A stretch of 64,000 nucleotides of DNA from Campylobacter jejuni (GCF_001457695.1 NZ_LN831025.1:1240001-1304000), one strand, 5' to 3'. Shown: positions 1 to 10,034, counted from the first letter of the stretch. Numbers and translations are program-made. Notes: generated by a model from the sequence alone, not told the origin.

Positions 1-206
1 TTCTTGGAGTGCAGCTTGATAAAGACATACCCATTTTTAAATTAAACCCAGAGCTTGCTAAAGAAAGTAAAGGTGTGGATACTGATCCTAAAAATCCACT
101 TTTAAGAAATGTTGCAAGTAATTATTTTAAAAGAATGATACGCTCTCATCCTGATGTGGCAAGTATTTATCATAGTGACTTGATAGAAAAATTTAATTTT
201 GCGTAA
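1..206 (+). CDS. C-terminal end of an iron/2-oxoglutarate-type oxygenase (partial)
   Basis: Only the last 67 or so codons are present. The reading frame is open through the left edge, so the gene starts outside the window. The tail contains RMIRSHPDVASIYHSDL, which resembles the C-terminal end of isopenicillin N synthase-like, non-haem iron dioxygenases. The catalytic His-Asp-His residues would lie upstream and cannot be checked. The stop codon lies about 10 bp before the next start, so the two genes may be co-transcribed. In the C. jejuni reference a putative iron/ascorbate oxidoreductase occupies this place (from memory). The family call is tentative because so little sequence is visible. 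Confidence 0.5.
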   Translation, partial: LGVQLDKDIPIFKLNPELAKESKGVDTDPKNPLLRNVASNYFKRMIRSHPDVASIYHSDLIEKFNFA

Positions 207-216
207 AGGAGAAAAA

Positions 217-987
217 ATGACTTTATTTACTAAAGCTTTTTGCGTCGCTACTCTTTTTACCGGTTTTGCATGGGCAAATGAAGAACTTAAAGTTGGTTCT
301 TCTATAACACCTCATGCAGATATTTTAAGATTTATAAAACCAGCACTTCAAAAACAAGGTTATGATTTAAAAATTTATGAATTCAATGATGGAGTAATCC
401 CTAATGTAATGGTTGAAAATGGTGAGTTAGATGCTAATTATTTTCAGCATGAACCCTATTTAAAAGAATTCAATCAAAGACAAGGCACCCATCTTGTAAA
501 AGTTGCCAGTATCCATATAGAACCTATGGCGGTGTATTCTAAAAAACATAAAAAATTTAACCCCAAGGAAGGACAAAGCATTTCTATACCCAATAATCCT
601 ACAAATGAAAGCCGTGCTTTACGCATTGTAGCAAGCAAAGGACTTATAGAAGTTAAGGATAATGAGCTCATCACTCCTTTAGATATCACTAAAAATCCTA
701 AGAAGCTTAAATTTGTAGAGTTAAAAGACGCTCAACTTACAAGGAGTTTAAATGATGTAGATTATTCTCTTATTAATAGCAATTTTGCTATTTTAGCAGG
801 TTTAAACCCTGTAAAAGATGGGCTTTATACAGAAAGTAAATATAGTGAATATGGCAATATCATCGCCGTTAAAGAAGGTAATGAAAACCTTCCTAAAATC
901 AAAGCCCTAGTAAAGGCTTTGCAAAGTGATGAAGTTAAAAAATTTATAGAAGAAAAATATCAGGGTGCTTTAATCCCTACATTTTAA
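217..987 (+). CDS. MetQ/NlpA-family substrate-binding protein
   Basis: A 256-residue periplasmic binding protein of the NlpA/MetQ family, which usually delivers methionine to a MetNI ABC transporter. Family features include the start of the mature protein ([16 protein letters not shown]), [11 protein letters not shown] near residue 80, and a C-terminal [18 protein letters not shown]. The ATG at 217 is preferred over the upstream TTG at 199 because AAAGGAG precedes it and a normal signal peptide follows. The peptide ends FAWAN without a cysteine at the cleavage site, so this looks like a soluble periplasmic protein rather than a lipoprotein. No ABC ATPase or permease gene is next to it. It sits 11 bp before metE, which supports a methionine-related ligand. 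Confidence 0.82.
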   Translation: MTLFTKAFCVATLFTGFAWANEELKVGSSITPHADILRFIKPALQKQGYDLKIYEFNDGVIPNVMVENGELDANYFQHEPYLKEFNQRQGTHLVKVASIHIEPMAVYSKKHKKFNPKEGQSISIPNNPTNESRALRIVASKGLIEVKDNELITPLDITKNPKKLKFVELKDAQLTRSLNDVDYSLINSNFAILAGLNPVKDGLYTESKYSEYGNIIAVKEGNENLPKIKALVKALQSDEVKKFIEEKYQGALIPTF

Positions 988-998
988 GGAGAACAAAT

Positions 999-3263
999 AT
1001 GAAAAATTCAATCATTTCTTACCCAAGAATAGGTGCAAATAGAGAATTAAAATTTGCTATTGAAAAATACTTTAAAAACCAAAGTTCAAAAGAGGAGCTT
1101 TTAAAAAGTGCTAAGGATTTAAGGATTAGACACTGGCAAGAAATTCAAAAAGCTGGCATTGATTTTATCCCTAGTAATGATTTTTCACTTTATGATAATG
1201 TCTTAGATGCAGCTGTGCTTTTTAATATTGTTCATACAAAGTATAAAAATTTAAATTTAGATGCTTTAGATGAATACTTTGCTCAAAGTCGAGGTTATCA
1301 AGGAGAAAATGGAGATGTTACAGCCTTAGCAATGAAAAAATGGTTCAATACAAATTATCATTATTTGGTGCCTGAGTGCGATAATGCTGATATTATAGCT
1401 TTAACAGGGGATAAAATTTTTAAAGAATATCTCGAAGCTAAAGAGCTTGGCATAGAAAGCAAGCCTGTTTTAATAGGCATTTTCACACTTTTTAAACTCA
1501 TTGCCTTTAAAGATGAAAAAACTCAAAAACTCGCTAAAGAAAAGCTTTTAAACGCTTACATAGAGCTTTTTGATAAACTAAATGAACTTAAAGTGACATG
1601 GCTTGAACTTGATGAGCCTTATTTGGTTTATGATTTAAGCAAGGAAGATATCGCTTTGTTTGAAGAATTTTACCAAGAACTTTTAAATCACAAAAAAGAT
1701 CTTAAAATTTTACTTCAAAGCTATTTTGGAGACTTAAGAGATATTTATCCTAAACTTTTAGAAAGCAAATTTGATGCTTTGGGTCTTGATTTTATCGAAG
1801 GTAAACAAAGCTTAGCCTTGGTTCAAAAATACGGCTTTGCTAAAGATAAAATCCTTTTTGCAGGTCTTATTAACGGCAAAAATATCTATGCTAATGATTA
1901 TGCTAAAAGTCTAAAGCTTGTTAAAGAGCTTCAAAAATATACACAAAATATCGTCTTAAACACCTCTTGTTCGCTTTTGCATGTGCCTTATAGCACTGAA
2001 TTTGAAAGCAAATTAGATTCAAACTATCTTAAACTTTTTGCCTTTGCTAAAGAAAAACTTCAAGAACTTAAAGATTTAAAAGAAATCTTAAATTCTAGCG
2101 AAGAAAATCCGCTCTTTAGAGCCAATCAAGAGCTTTTTAAAAATATCCCGGAGCGTTTAGATGAAAAAGTCAAAGCAAGGCTTAAGGCTTTAAAAAAAGA
2201 AGATTTTACCAGAACGCCTAGTTTTAAAGAACGCGCCTTAATCCAAAAAGAATTTTTAAAACTCCCTCTTTTACCAACCACAACCATAGGTTCCTTTCCT
2301 CAAAGTGCCGATGTAAGATCTAATCGCCTTGCCTTTAAGCAAGAAAAAATTTCAGCTCAAAACTACACTGAATTTAACCAACAAAAAATCAAAGAATGCA
2401 TACAAATTCAAGAAGAAATAGGACTTGATGTTTTAGTGCATGGAGAATTTGAAAGAAATGATATGGTGGAGTATTTTGGAGAGAATCTAAAGGGCTTTTT
2501 ATTTACTCAAAATGGTTGGGTGCAAAGCTATGGCACAAGGTGCGTTAAACCTCCTGTGATTTGGGGTGATGTATCACGCACAAAGCCTATCACCTTAGCT
2601 TGGTCTAAATTTGCACAAAGTTTAAGTCAAAAAATCGTAAAAGGTATGCTAACTGGACCTGTAACCATACTTAATTGGTCCTTTCCAAGAGAAGACATTA
2701 GTCTAAAAGAAAGCACTGAGCAAATTGCCTTAGCTATAAGAGATGAAGTATTAGATCTTGAAAATGCAGGTATAAAAATCATACAAATTGATGAAGCGGC
2801 TTTGCGTGAAAAACTGCCTTTAAGAAAAAGTGATTGGCATAGTGAGTATTTAAATTGGGCTATTCCTGCTTTTAATCTTGTGCATAGCGGGGTAAAAGCT
2901 AAAACTCAAATTCACACTCATATGTGTTATAGTGAATTTAGTGATATCTTAAAAGAAATTGACGCTATGGATGCTGATGTGATTTCTTTTGAAGCTTCAA
3001 GATCAAACTTAAGTCTTTTAGATACCCTAAAAGCTATTCGTTTTAAAACTGAAGTGGGACCAGGAGTTTATGATATACATAGCCCTAGAGTTCCAAGCGT
3101 AGAAGAATTAAGTTTAACTATAGAAAAAATTTTAAACAAATTACCTAAGGAGCAAATTTGGATCAATCCAGACTGCGGACTTAAAACAAGAGCCTATGAA
3201 GAAGTTATAGCCTCTCTTAAAAATTTAGTTACGGCTACGCAAAAAATACGAGAACAATTATAA
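999..3263 (+). CDS. metE: Cobalamin-independent methionine synthase
   Basis: A 754-residue enzyme, the normal length for MetE, that transfers the methyl group of 5-methyl-tetrahydropteroyl-triglutamate to homocysteine in the cytoplasm. The zinc and homocysteine ligands are all present in the C-terminal barrel: His641, Cys643, Glu665 and Cys726, numbered from the ATG at 999. The N-terminal barrel begins with [18 protein letters not shown] precedes the ATG. The gene follows the MetQ-like gene by 11 bp and precedes metF by 9 bp, giving an apparent methionine operon. I see no S-box-type riboswitch in the short gaps, so control probably acts upstream of the window. Confidence 0.97.
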   Translation: MKNSIISYPRIGANRELKFAIEKYFKNQSSKEELLKSAKDLRIRHWQEIQKAGIDFIPSNDFSLYDNVLDAAVLFNIVHTKYKNLNLDALDEYFAQSRGYQGENGDVTALAMKKWFNTNYHYLVPECDNADIIALTGDKIFKEYLEAKELGIESKPVLIGIFTLFKLIAFKDEKTQKLAKEKLLNAYIELFDKLNELKVTWLELDEPYLVYDLSKEDIALFEEFYQELLNHKKDLKILLQSYFGDLRDIYPKLLESKFDALGLDFIEGKQSLALVQKYGFAKDKILFAGLINGKNIYANDYAKSLKLVKELQKYTQNIVLNTSCSLLHVPYSTEFESKLDSNYLKLFAFAKEKLQELKDLKEILNSSEENPLFRANQELFKNIPERLDEKVKARLKALKKEDFTRTPSFKERALIQKEFLKLPLLPTTTIGSFPQSADVRSNRLAFKQEKISAQNYTEFNQQKIKECIQIQEEIGLDVLVHGEFERNDMVEYFGENLKGFLFTQNGWVQSYGTRCVKPPVIWGDVSRTKPITLAWSKFAQSLSQKIVKGMLTGPVTILNWSFPREDISLKESTEQIALAIRDEVLDLENAGIKIIQIDEAALREKLPLRKSDWHSEYLNWAIPAFNLVHSGVKAKTQIHTHMCYSEFSDILKEIDAMDADVISFEASRSNLSLLDTLKAIRFKTEVGPGVYDIHSPRVPSVEELSLTIEKILNKLPKEQIWINPDCGLKTRAYEEVIASLKNLVTATQKIREQL

Positions 3264-3272
3264 GGAGTTTTC

Positions 3273-4121
3273 ATGTGTAGTTTTTCTTTTGAAGTTTTTC
3301 CACCAAGAAAGGATGAAAATATCAAAAATCTTCATGCTATCTTAGATGATTTAGGGCAATTAAGCCCTAATTTTATCAGCGTAACCTTTGGAGCTGGAGG
3401 CTCTATTAACTCACAAAATACTTTAGAAGTTGCAAGCTTAATCCAGGAAGAATATCAAATTCCTAGCATAGTACATTTACCTTGCATCCATTCTAGTAAA
3501 GAAAAAATCACTCAGATACTTCAAAAATGCAAAGAAAAAAATCTTAATCAAATTCTTGCTCTAAGAGGCGATATATGTGAAAATTTAGAAAAAAGTAAAG
3601 ATTTTTCTTATGCTAGTGATTTAATTTCTTTTATAAAAAAACAAGAATACTTTGAAATTTATGCCGCATGCTATCCTGAAAAACATAATGAATCTAAAAA
3701 TTTCATCGAGGATATACACCATCTTAAAACTAAGGTAAATGCAGGAACAGACAAGCTCATTACTCAACTTTTTTACGATAATGAAGATTTTTATACTTTT
3801 AAACAAAATTGTGCTTTAGCAGGTATTGACATACCTATTTACGCAGGTATTATGCCTATTACTAACAAAAGACAGGTTTTAAAAATTTCTCAACTTTGCG
3901 GAGCTAAAATCCCTCCTAAATTTGTTAAAATTTTAGAAAAATATGAAAATAATGCTTTGGCTTTAGAAGATGCAGGTATCGCTTATGCTTGCGATCAAAT
4001 TGTCGATTTAATCACAAGTGGCGTAGATGGAATTCATCTTTATACTATGAATAAATCCAAAGCGGCTATTAAAATTTATGAAGCTGTAAAGCATTTGCTT
4101 AAAGAAGAGCTTCATGCTTAG
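3273..4121 (+). CDS. metF: 5,10-methylenetetrahydrofolate reductase
   Basis: A 282-residue FAD-dependent reductase that makes 5-methyl-THF, the methyl donor used by the MetE encoded just upstream. The N-terminal FEVFPPR motif contains the conserved glutamate (Glu7), and LALRGD contains the conserved aspartate (Asp100) of the family. VSVTFGAGG-type and TQLFYD segments fit the TIM-barrel fold. A ribosome-binding site (AAGGAG) lies 9 bp before the ATG, and the gap to metE is 9 bp, so the two are almost certainly co-expressed. The gene ends about 20 bp before the converging small membrane protein gene. Confidence 0.96.
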   Translation: MCSFSFEVFPPRKDENIKNLHAILDDLGQLSPNFISVTFGAGGSINSQNTLEVASLIQEEYQIPSIVHLPCIHSSKEKITQILQKCKEKNLNQILALRGDICENLEKSKDFSYASDLISFIKKQEYFEIYAACYPEKHNESKNFIEDIHHLKTKVNAGTDKLITQLFYDNEDFYTFKQNCALAGIDIPIYAGIMPITNKRQVLKISQLCGAKIPPKFVKILEKYENNALALEDAGIAYACDQIVDLITSGVDGIHLYTMNKSKAAIKIYEAVKHLLKEELHA

Positions 4122-4142
4122 AAAATAAACTATTTTTTGCTT

Positions 4143-4334
4143 TTATCTTAACTTATTTTCATTTTTTAGCTTATGGTTTTCTATAAGTAAAACAAAAATT
4201 AAAGATAAAAGCAAACCTGGTATAATACCCAAGCAAAGATAGAAAAAAGAATTATATTTAAAAAAGAAGAAAAGTGCACCAAAAAGCATTAAAGCTAAAG
4301 ATGCACCTTTGAAAAATTCTAAAATATAGATCAA
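4143..4334 (-). CDS. Small two-helix membrane protein next to atpB
   Basis: A 63-residue hydrophobic protein with two likely membrane segments (about residues 10-26 and 31-51) and a short charged C-terminal tail ([12 protein letters not shown]). Its start codon overlaps the atpB stop by 4 bp, so it is translationally coupled to ATP synthase subunit a. I do not recognise a family. Size and position invite comparison with AtpI-like assembly factors, but there is no diagnostic motif and that remains a guess. The rest of the ATP synthase genes are not in this window. Confidence 0.7.
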   Translation of the reverse strand: MIYILEFFKGASLALMLFGALFFFFKYNSFFYLCLGIIPGLLLSLIFVLLIENHKLKNENKLR

Positions 4335-5011
4335 TGACCTTCCTCAACAACAGTTGCACCCGCTAAATATACATAAGTTAAAATCATAAAAATAAAAGCT
4401 TGTAAAAATGCCATAAAAGTTAAAAGCACATAAGCAGGAAGTGGAGCTATATAAGGAACTAAAGCTAAAATTACCATCAAAAATAAATCGTCACCTTTAA
4501 TATTTCCAAACAAACGGAAGGACAAAGAAACCACACGAGAAAGATGAGAGACTATCTCTATAGGAAACATCAAAGGAGCTAAAAGTTTAATAGGTCCCAT
4601 GAAATGAGCAAAATACTTTACAAAACCTTGTGCCCTAATACCCTCAAAATGATAATATACAAAAACTATAATAGCCAAGGACAAAGTCAAATTTAAACTT
4701 GCAGTTGGAGAGTGAAAACCAGGTATTATGCCTATAATATTACTAAAAAACACTATAATCCCCAAAGTTGCAACCAAAGGAAGATATTTTCTTGCACCTT
4801 TTTCACTTCCCATGGTATCTCTACCCATAGATAAAACTCCCTCTAAAAAAGCCTCGCCTAAATTTTGCATACCGCGTGGAACAAGTTGCATAGAACGAGT
4901 AGCCATCATAGCCACTATAACAGCAATTAAAGCTACCAAACCTATGTGAAAAAAATAAGAAAAAGTATGACTTGCATCAAGCAAAGAGCTAAATAAAAAT
5001 AAATCTTTCAT
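4331..5011 (-). CDS. atpB: F0F1 ATP synthase subunit a
   Basis: A 226-residue integral membrane subunit forming the proton half-channels beside the c-ring. Several hydrophobic helices are visible. The conserved segment [10 protein letters not shown] contains the essential arginine (Arg166 here, equivalent to Arg210 of E. coli). The gene stands apart from the other ATP synthase subunits, as in other Campylobacter. Its only partner here is the small membrane protein gene overlapping its 3' end. AGGAAACC lies upstream of the start on the reverse strand. The 68 bp between it and radA hold no other gene. Confidence 0.96.
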   Translation of the reverse strand: MKDLFLFSSLLDASHTFSYFFHIGLVALIAVIVAMMATRSMQLVPRGMQNLGEAFLEGVLSMGRDTMGSEKGARKYLPLVATLGIIVFFSNIIGIIPGFHSPTASLNLTLSLAIIVFVYYHFEGIRAQGFVKYFAHFMGPIKLLAPLMFPIEIVSHLSRVVSLSFRLFGNIKGDDLFLMVILALVPYIAPLPAYVLLTFMAFLQAFIFMILTYVYLAGATVVEEGH

Positions 5012-5079
5012 GGTTTCCTCAAAAATTTTATTCTAAACTCGGAATTTTAGCAAAATCTTACTTATATTTTAATGAAAAT

Positions 5080-6420
5080 TTACATCCATTCTAAAACTTG
5101 TGAAAGTTCTTTGGCAACAAAACACTTAAGCCCTATATCTTCCAAAGGCTTAGAAGGAATAATGGCATTTTTAAATTTTTGCATTTTAGCTTCTTTTAAA
5201 CGCGTATCAAGGCTAAAAACCTCTCTAATTTCTCCATTTAAACTAAGCTCTCCTATAAAAATACTATCTTTGCTCAAAGGGCGATTTTTAAAACTTGAAA
5301 TAATCGCAGCAACCACAGCCAAATCCGCAGCAGTTTCACTTACTTTTACTCCGCCGCTAATATTTACAAATACATCATAATGCCCTAAAGGAATTCCAAG
5401 TTTTCTTTCAAGCAAAGCCAAAAGCATATCTAAGCGATTTTTTTCATATCCTGTAGCGCTGCGTTTTGGATAAGAACTTTCACACACTAAAGCTTGAACT
5501 TCTAAAACCAAGGCACGAGATCCTTCCATCACAACACCTAAAGCACTTCCTGAAATAGCCTTTCCACGAGTAAAAAAACGATTTGCCAAATCTTTTGCAC
5601 TGATCAAACCCTTAGCAGTCATCTCAAAAATACCTACTTCATTCGTTCCACCAAAACGATTTTTAAAGCCTCTTAAAAGTCTGATTTCTTTAGTAGCATC
5701 TCCTTCAAAATAAAGCACCACATCTACCATATGCTCAAGAACCCTAGGCCCTGCTATAGCACCTTCTTTAGTAATATGCCCTATGATAAAAGTACTGATA
5801 TTATAAGCCTTGCTAACACGCATAAGTTCAAAAGTAATCTCACGCACCTGAGTGATGCTTCCTGCTGCTGAAGTGATTTTATTTGAATATAGAGTTTGTA
5901 TAGAATCAACGATAAGAATGCTATAATCTTTTTTGTGCAATTCTTCTAAAATATTTTCAAGGCAAAGTTCAGTAAGTAAAAATAAATTCGGAGTATTAGC
6001 CTCAAGACGATCAGCTCTTAATTTAATCTGGGCTTTACTTTCTTCGCCACTTACATAAAGGACTTTTTTACCCTGTTTAGCTAAATTTGAAGCAATTTTT
6101 AACAAAAGCGTAGATTTTCCGACACCTGGACTTCCACCTATAAGCACTAAAGAACCTTCAACAAGTCCTCCACCTAAAACCAAATCAAGCTCATTATCAT
6201 CTGTGCTGTATCTTGTAAAATGTTCTAACTCCACATCTTCAATACAAACAGCTTCACTTGTTTTCATACTAACTTGCGCAAGCTCTTTTAAAACTTTAAT
6301 CTGCTCAGCTTTTAATTCTACAAAACTATCCCAAGCTCCACAATCAGGACATTTTCCAAGCCATTTACTTTGTTGATTTCCACAGGCTTGACATTCAAAA
6401 AGTGCTTTATTTTTTGCCAT
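5080..6420 (-). CDS. radA: DNA repair/recombination protein RadA
   Basis: A 446-residue RecA-like ATPase that helps branch migration during recombination and repair. The N-terminal C4 zinc finger has Cys10, Cys13, Cys24 and Cys27. The Walker A motif GGSPGVGKST lies around residues 95-104. The RadA-specific KNRFG motif is present near residue 255, and a C-terminal Lon-like domain follows. Its start codon overlaps the ftsY stop (TAATG), so the two are coupled. The preceding order is lipoprotein-ftsY-radA on the reverse strand. Confidence 0.96.
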   Translation of the reverse strand: MAKNKALFECQACGNQQSKWLGKCPDCGAWDSFVELKAEQIKVLKELAQVSMKTSEAVCIEDVELEHFTRYSTDDNELDLVLGGGLVEGSLVLIGGSPGVGKSTLLLKIASNLAKQGKKVLYVSGEESKAQIKLRADRLEANTPNLFLLTELCLENILEELHKKDYSILIVDSIQTLYSNKITSAAGSITQVREITFELMRVSKAYNISTFIIGHITKEGAIAGPRVLEHMVDVVLYFEGDATKEIRLLRGFKNRFGGTNEVGIFEMTAKGLISAKDLANRFFTRGKAISGSALGVVMEGSRALVLEVQALVCESSYPKRSATGYEKNRLDMLLALLERKLGIPLGHYDVFVNISGGVKVSETAADLAVVAAIISSFKNRPLSKDSIFIGELSLNGEIREVFSLDTRLKEAKMQKFKNAIIPSKPLEDIGLKCFVAKELSQVLEWM

Positions 6421-7286
6421 TATTCAAAAATAGGATCTAATAAAGTATCTAAGTAAGCACTTGCATTAAATTCTTGTAAATCCGTCATTTGCTCACCCAC
6501 GCCTACATAAAAAATAGGAAGCTCAAGCTCTCTTGCTATACTAAAAAGTGCACCCCCTTTAGCTGTCCCATCAAGCTTTGTAATAATCACACCATCAAGT
6601 TTTACAAGCTCATTAAAAGCTTTAGCTTGTAAAATTCCAGCATTTCCCTGTGTTCCATCTAAAACTAAAATTTTTCTATGGGGTGCACCTTCTAAAGCTT
6701 TGTTTGAAATTCTCACAATTTTTTCAAGCTCATGGGCTAAATTTTTTTGATTTTGCAAACGCCCTGCTGTATCGATAATAACTCTATCAAAATCCTTTGC
6801 TTTTGCTTTAGAGATAGTATCAAAAGCAACCGCTGAAGGATCATGCCCTTGTGCAGTTAAAACTATATCTACATCCACTTTTTGCGCCCAAAGTTTTAAT
6901 TGTTCAATCGCACCTGCTCTAAAAGTATCACACGCTCCTAAAATCACTTTTTGATTTTGGTTTTTATATAAATAAGCAAGTTTGGCAATACTTGTTGTTT
7001 TTCCTGCTCCATTTACTCCTAAAATAAGCTCTACAAAAGGTTTTTCTTGATTGGTTTCTTTTTTTTCATAAAGAAAATAAGAACCCATAACACGCTTTAA
7101 ATCTTCTTTTTTTACTTCATTTTGAGGTGGTAAATAATAAATTATCTCTTCAACTATTTCATAACTTACATCTGCTTCAAGCAAAATTTCTTCAAGCAAA
7201 TCTTTGGTTATCTTTTTATTCTCTCCTTTAATCCCAACAATATTTTCAAGAGTTTTTGCAAGTCCTTTTTTAAAAAAATTAAACAT
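6420..7286 (-). CDS. ftsY: Signal recognition particle receptor FtsY
   Basis: A 288-residue SRP GTPase that docks SRP-bound ribosomes at the inner membrane. The G domain shows GVNGAGKTT at residues 90-98, DTAGR, and TKLDGTAKGG near the end. The N-terminal acidic A domain of enterobacterial FtsY is missing, leaving a short N domain and the G domain. This NG-only form is common outside the enterobacteria. The gene overlaps both neighbours by single bases, giving a tight reverse-strand operon with a TlpA-like lipoprotein upstream and radA downstream. Confidence 0.96.
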   Translation of the reverse strand: MFNFFKKGLAKTLENIVGIKGENKKITKDLLEEILLEADVSYEIVEEIIYYLPPQNEVKKEDLKRVMGSYFLYEKKETNQEKPFVELILGVNGAGKTTSIAKLAYLYKNQNQKVILGACDTFRAGAIEQLKLWAQKVDVDIVLTAQGHDPSAVAFDTISKAKAKDFDRVIIDTAGRLQNQKNLAHELEKIVRISNKALEGAPHRKILVLDGTQGNAGILQAKAFNELVKLDGVIITKLDGTAKGGALFSIARELELPIFYVGVGEQMTDLQEFNASAYLDTLLDPIFE

Positions 7287-7843
7287 TAAAGTATAGCCTT
7301 TTGTATATCGATTTCTAGCATTTCTTCAGGAATAAGCCCTAAATACTGATTAATCAATTTAGAATGCTTATTGTAAAGAAACATGGTAGGAATTCCATTT
7401 ACCCCACCTAAAGCTTTAGCTAAAAGATAGTTATTTTCACCATTAGCGACTTTATAAGATATTTTATGCTGTTCTATAAATTTTTGAATCTCATCGTTAG
7501 ATTTATCTTCTAATAAAACCCCAACTATATTAAAATCATTATTATACTTTTCTTGTAATTTATTAAGATGAGGGATTTCAGCAATGCAAGGGGTACACCA
7601 AGTGGTAAAAAATACAAACAAAGTTGCCTTATCTTCATCGTTGAAATTTAAAACGACATTTTCTTTTTTAACTGAAATTGATCCTCCATCAATCAAATTA
7701 AGTTTAAAATTCATATCATCACTTTGATTGATACTTGCCTCGGTGCTTAAATTTACATCATTTTGCTGCTTTTCTTTATCATTGCTACAAGCAACAAACA
7801 AACAAGATATTGCCACTAGTAAAAGTATTTTTTTAATCTTCAT
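7286..7843 (-). CDS. TlpA/ResA-like thioredoxin-fold lipoprotein
   Basis: A 185-residue periplasmic lipoprotein. The signal peptide ends in LFVAC, placing the lipidated cysteine at residue 19, followed by a charged, low-complexity linker. The thioredoxin fold carries TTWCTPCIAEIP with the redox pair Cys83 and Cys86, and the cis-proline segment GIPTMFLY lies near residue 150. The family reduces periplasmic disulfides, often for cytochrome c maturation. The substrate here is unknown. It is the first gene of the ftsY-radA unit and diverges from the cyclo-ligase gene across an 82 bp promoter region. Confidence 0.86.
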   Translation of the reverse strand: MKIKKILLLVAISCLFVACSNDKEKQQNDVNLSTEASINQSDDMNFKLNLIDGGSISVKKENVVLNFNDEDKATLFVFFTTWCTPCIAEIPHLNKLQEKYNNDFNIVGVLLEDKSNDEIQKFIEQHKISYKVANGENNYLLAKALGGVNGIPTMFLYNKHSKLINQYLGLIPEEMLEIDIQKAIL

Positions 7844-7885
7844 TATTTATCAATCCTTTATTCTTCTTTATAAAAATGCTAAAAT

Positions 7886-7891
7886 TATAAC
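7886..7891 (+). promoter_or_regulatory. Putative -10 element for the cyclo-ligase/rny unit
   Basis: TATAAC inside an AT-rich stretch about 35 bp before the ATG at 7926. No clear -35 element is seen, as is usual for sigma-70 promoters in Campylobacter. Assigned only by resemblance and position. Confidence 0.4.
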
Positions 7892-7925
7892 ATACATAAG
7901 ATAATATTTTTTTAAAGGCATATTA

Positions 7926-8552
7926 ATGGAAAAAACAGATTTTAGGGCATTGCAAAAAATACGCCTTTTCAAACATTCAAAACTAAATTTCAAACAAGAT
8001 TATAAAATATTTAAAGAATGTCTTAAAATAATAAAGCTATTTAAAGCTAAAAATATTTTAATTTTTATTCCTTTGCATTATGAACCAAACTTAATAAAAT
8101 TTCGCCATATTCTAAATAAAAATTACAAACTTTTTGTTCCATTTATGCAAGATAAAAGTTTAAAAATTGTAAAATTAAGATTGCCTTTTATTAAAAAAAG
8201 GTTTGGGGTTTTAGAGCCTATAGATTCTTTTTTTAAAGCAAAAATTGATTTAGCTATTGTGCCTGTAATTGGCGTCGATAAAAATTTAAAAAGAATAGGA
8301 CATGGGCAAGGTTTTTATGATAGATTTTTTGAAAATTTAAATTACAAGCCTCATATAATATTTGTCCAAAGTATAGATGCTTTAAGTCAAAATAATCTAA
8401 CACAAAAGCATGATATTTCAGGAAAATTATACATAAACCCTTATAAAAAATATTACAAGAAAGAAAGAAAAAATGATAGAATCACTTATCGCACTTATAG
8501 CCGCTATAGTCGGACTCGGTATAGGATATTTAGTTGCAAAAAAAATCAATGA
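7926..8552 (+). CDS. 5-formyltetrahydrofolate cyclo-ligase family protein
   Basis: A 208-residue reading frame. The family signature appears as GHGQGFYDRFFENL near residue 124, preceded by VPVIGVDKNLKRIG, matching the ATP/Mg-binding region of 5-formyl-THF cyclo-ligase, which recycles 5-formyl-THF to methenyl-THF. The last 26 or so residues (after KKERK) are read out of frame through the beginning of rny, an 80 bp overlap. One extra A in the six-A run at 8468-8473 would end this protein at a TGA overlapping the rny ATG, the usual ATGA arrangement. The tail may therefore result from a one-base loss or sequencing error. Confidence 0.82.
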   Translation: MEKTDFRALQKIRLFKHSKLNFKQDYKIFKECLKIIKLFKAKNILIFIPLHYEPNLIKFRHILNKNYKLFVPFMQDKSLKIVKLRLPFIKKRFGVLEPIDSFFKAKIDLAIVPVIGVDKNLKRIGHGQGFYDRFFENLNYKPHIIFVQSIDALSQNNLTQKHDISGKLYINPYKKYYKKERKNDRITYRTYSRYSRTRYRIFSCKKNQ

Positions 8553-10026
8553 TGCCAAATATGAAATTTTCGTAGAACAAGCCAAAGCTAAAGCCAAAGC
8601 TATAGAATACGAAGCGGAGCTTATTTTAAAAGATGCAAAAAATTCAATTCTTAATGCAGAATTAGAAGTTAAAAAAAAATACGAAGAAAAAACTCACAAA
8701 ATTCAAAAAGATTTTAATCAAAAATTTGATGATCTTTCTAAAAAAGAACAAAAACTTCAGCAAGAAGAAGAAAAACTAAAAGAAGATAAAGAATACCTTT
8801 GCAAGTCACAAAAACACATTCAAGACTTACAATCTGATGTTGATAAATTAAAAAATAAATATCAAGAAAAACTTGACGATGTTTTAAAAATTTTAGAACA
8901 TTCTACAGGACTTACGCAAAATGAAGCCAAAGAAATCATTCTTAAAAAAGTAGAAGAAAATTCTCGCGAGCAAATTGCACATATAGTAAGAAAATATGAA
9001 GAAGAAGCAAAAAATGAAGCCAAAAGAAAAGCTAACTTCATCATTGCTCAAGCTACTTCTCGTTTTGCAGGTGAATTTGCAGCTGAAAGACTTATCAATG
9101 TTATTAACATTAAAAACGATGAACTTAAAGGACGTATCATTGGTAAAGAAGGGCGCAATGTTAAAACCTTAGAAATGGTTTTAGGTGTTGATATTATCAT
9201 CGATGATACACCAGGTGCTATTATAGTAAGTTGTTTTAATCTTTATCGCCGTGCTATTGCTACAAAAGTTATAGAACTTTTAGTTGAAGATGGCAGAATT
9301 CAACCCGCGCGCATAGAAGAAATTCACGAAAAAGTGTGCAAAGAATTTGATAGTGCCATTCTAGAAGAAGGCGAAACCATAGTTATGGATCTAGGTTTAA
9401 ATAAAATACACCCTGAAATTGTAAAACTCATAGGAAAACTCAAATACCGAGCAAGCTATGGACAAAACGCTTTAGCACATTCTTTGGAAGTGGCTCACCT
9501 TGCAGGAATCATTGCTGCTGAGTGTGGTGGGGATGAGAATTTAGCACGTCGTGCGGGAATTTTACATGATATAGGAAAAGCATTAACCCATGATTTTGAA
9601 GGATCTCATGTGGATTTAGGCGCAGAACTTTGCAAACGCTATAAAGAGCATCCTGTAGTAATCAATGCTATTTACGCACATCATGGACACGAAGAAGCTA
9701 CAAGCATAGAATCAGCAGCTGTTTGTGCAGCAGATACTTTAAGTGCTGCACGACCTGGAGCTAGAAGAGAAGTATTAGAAGCTTTCTTAAAAAGAGTCAG
9801 TGAGCTAGAAGATATCGCTAAAAGTAAAGAAGGAATTAAAAATGCCTATGCAATCAATGCCGGAAGAGAAATTCGCGTCATAGCCAATGCTCAGCTTGTT
9901 AATGATGATGAAAGTGTACTTTTGGCTAAAGAAATAGCAGCTGAAATTCAAGAAAAAATGCAATATCCTGGTGAAATTAAAGTCAATGTTATACGTGAAC
10001 TTAGAGCTGTAGAATACGCTAAATAA
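8473..10026 (+). CDS. rny: Ribonuclease Y
   Basis: A 517-residue membrane-anchored endoribonuclease that starts mRNA decay. The order is an N-terminal membrane helix (about residues 4-22), a long charged coiled coil to about residue 190, a KH RNA-binding domain (GRIIGKEGRNVKTLE), and an HD phosphohydrolase domain with His365-Asp366 in the ILHDIGKA motif. Length and architecture match the family. The ATG at 8473 lies within the upstream reading frame and gives the membrane anchor directly. A purine-rich GAAAGAAA precedes it. Three genes (rny, the DedA gene and comEC) follow with gaps of 8 bp or less. Confidence 0.96.
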   Translation: MIESLIALIAAIVGLGIGYLVAKKINDAKYEIFVEQAKAKAKAIEYEAELILKDAKNSILNAELEVKKKYEEKTHKIQKDFNQKFDDLSKKEQKLQQEEEKLKEDKEYLCKSQKHIQDLQSDVDKLKNKYQEKLDDVLKILEHSTGLTQNEAKEIILKKVEENSREQIAHIVRKYEEEAKNEAKRKANFIIAQATSRFAGEFAAERLINVINIKNDELKGRIIGKEGRNVKTLEMVLGVDIIIDDTPGAIIVSCFNLYRRAIATKVIELLVEDGRIQPARIEEIHEKVCKEFDSAILEEGETIVMDLGLNKIHPEIVKLIGKLKYRASYGQNALAHSLEVAHLAGIIAAECGGDENLARRAGILHDIGKALTHDFEGSHVDLGAELCKRYKEHPVVINAIYAHHGHEEATSIESAAVCAADTLSAARPGARREVLEAFLKRVSELEDIAKSKEGIKNAYAINAGREIRVIANAQLVNDDESVLLAKEIAAEIQEKMQYPGEIKVNVIRELRAVEYAK

Positions 10027-10034
10027 GGTTTATC

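Noticed and set aside
999-3263. S-box, SAM or other riboswitch control of metE/metF
   Set aside because: The gaps are only 9-11 bp and the region before the MetQ-like gene is coding, leaving no room for a riboswitch inside the window.
5072-5380. Forward frame of 102 codons overlapping radA
   Set aside because: Antisense to a confident gene, with low-complexity composition and no signal or motif.
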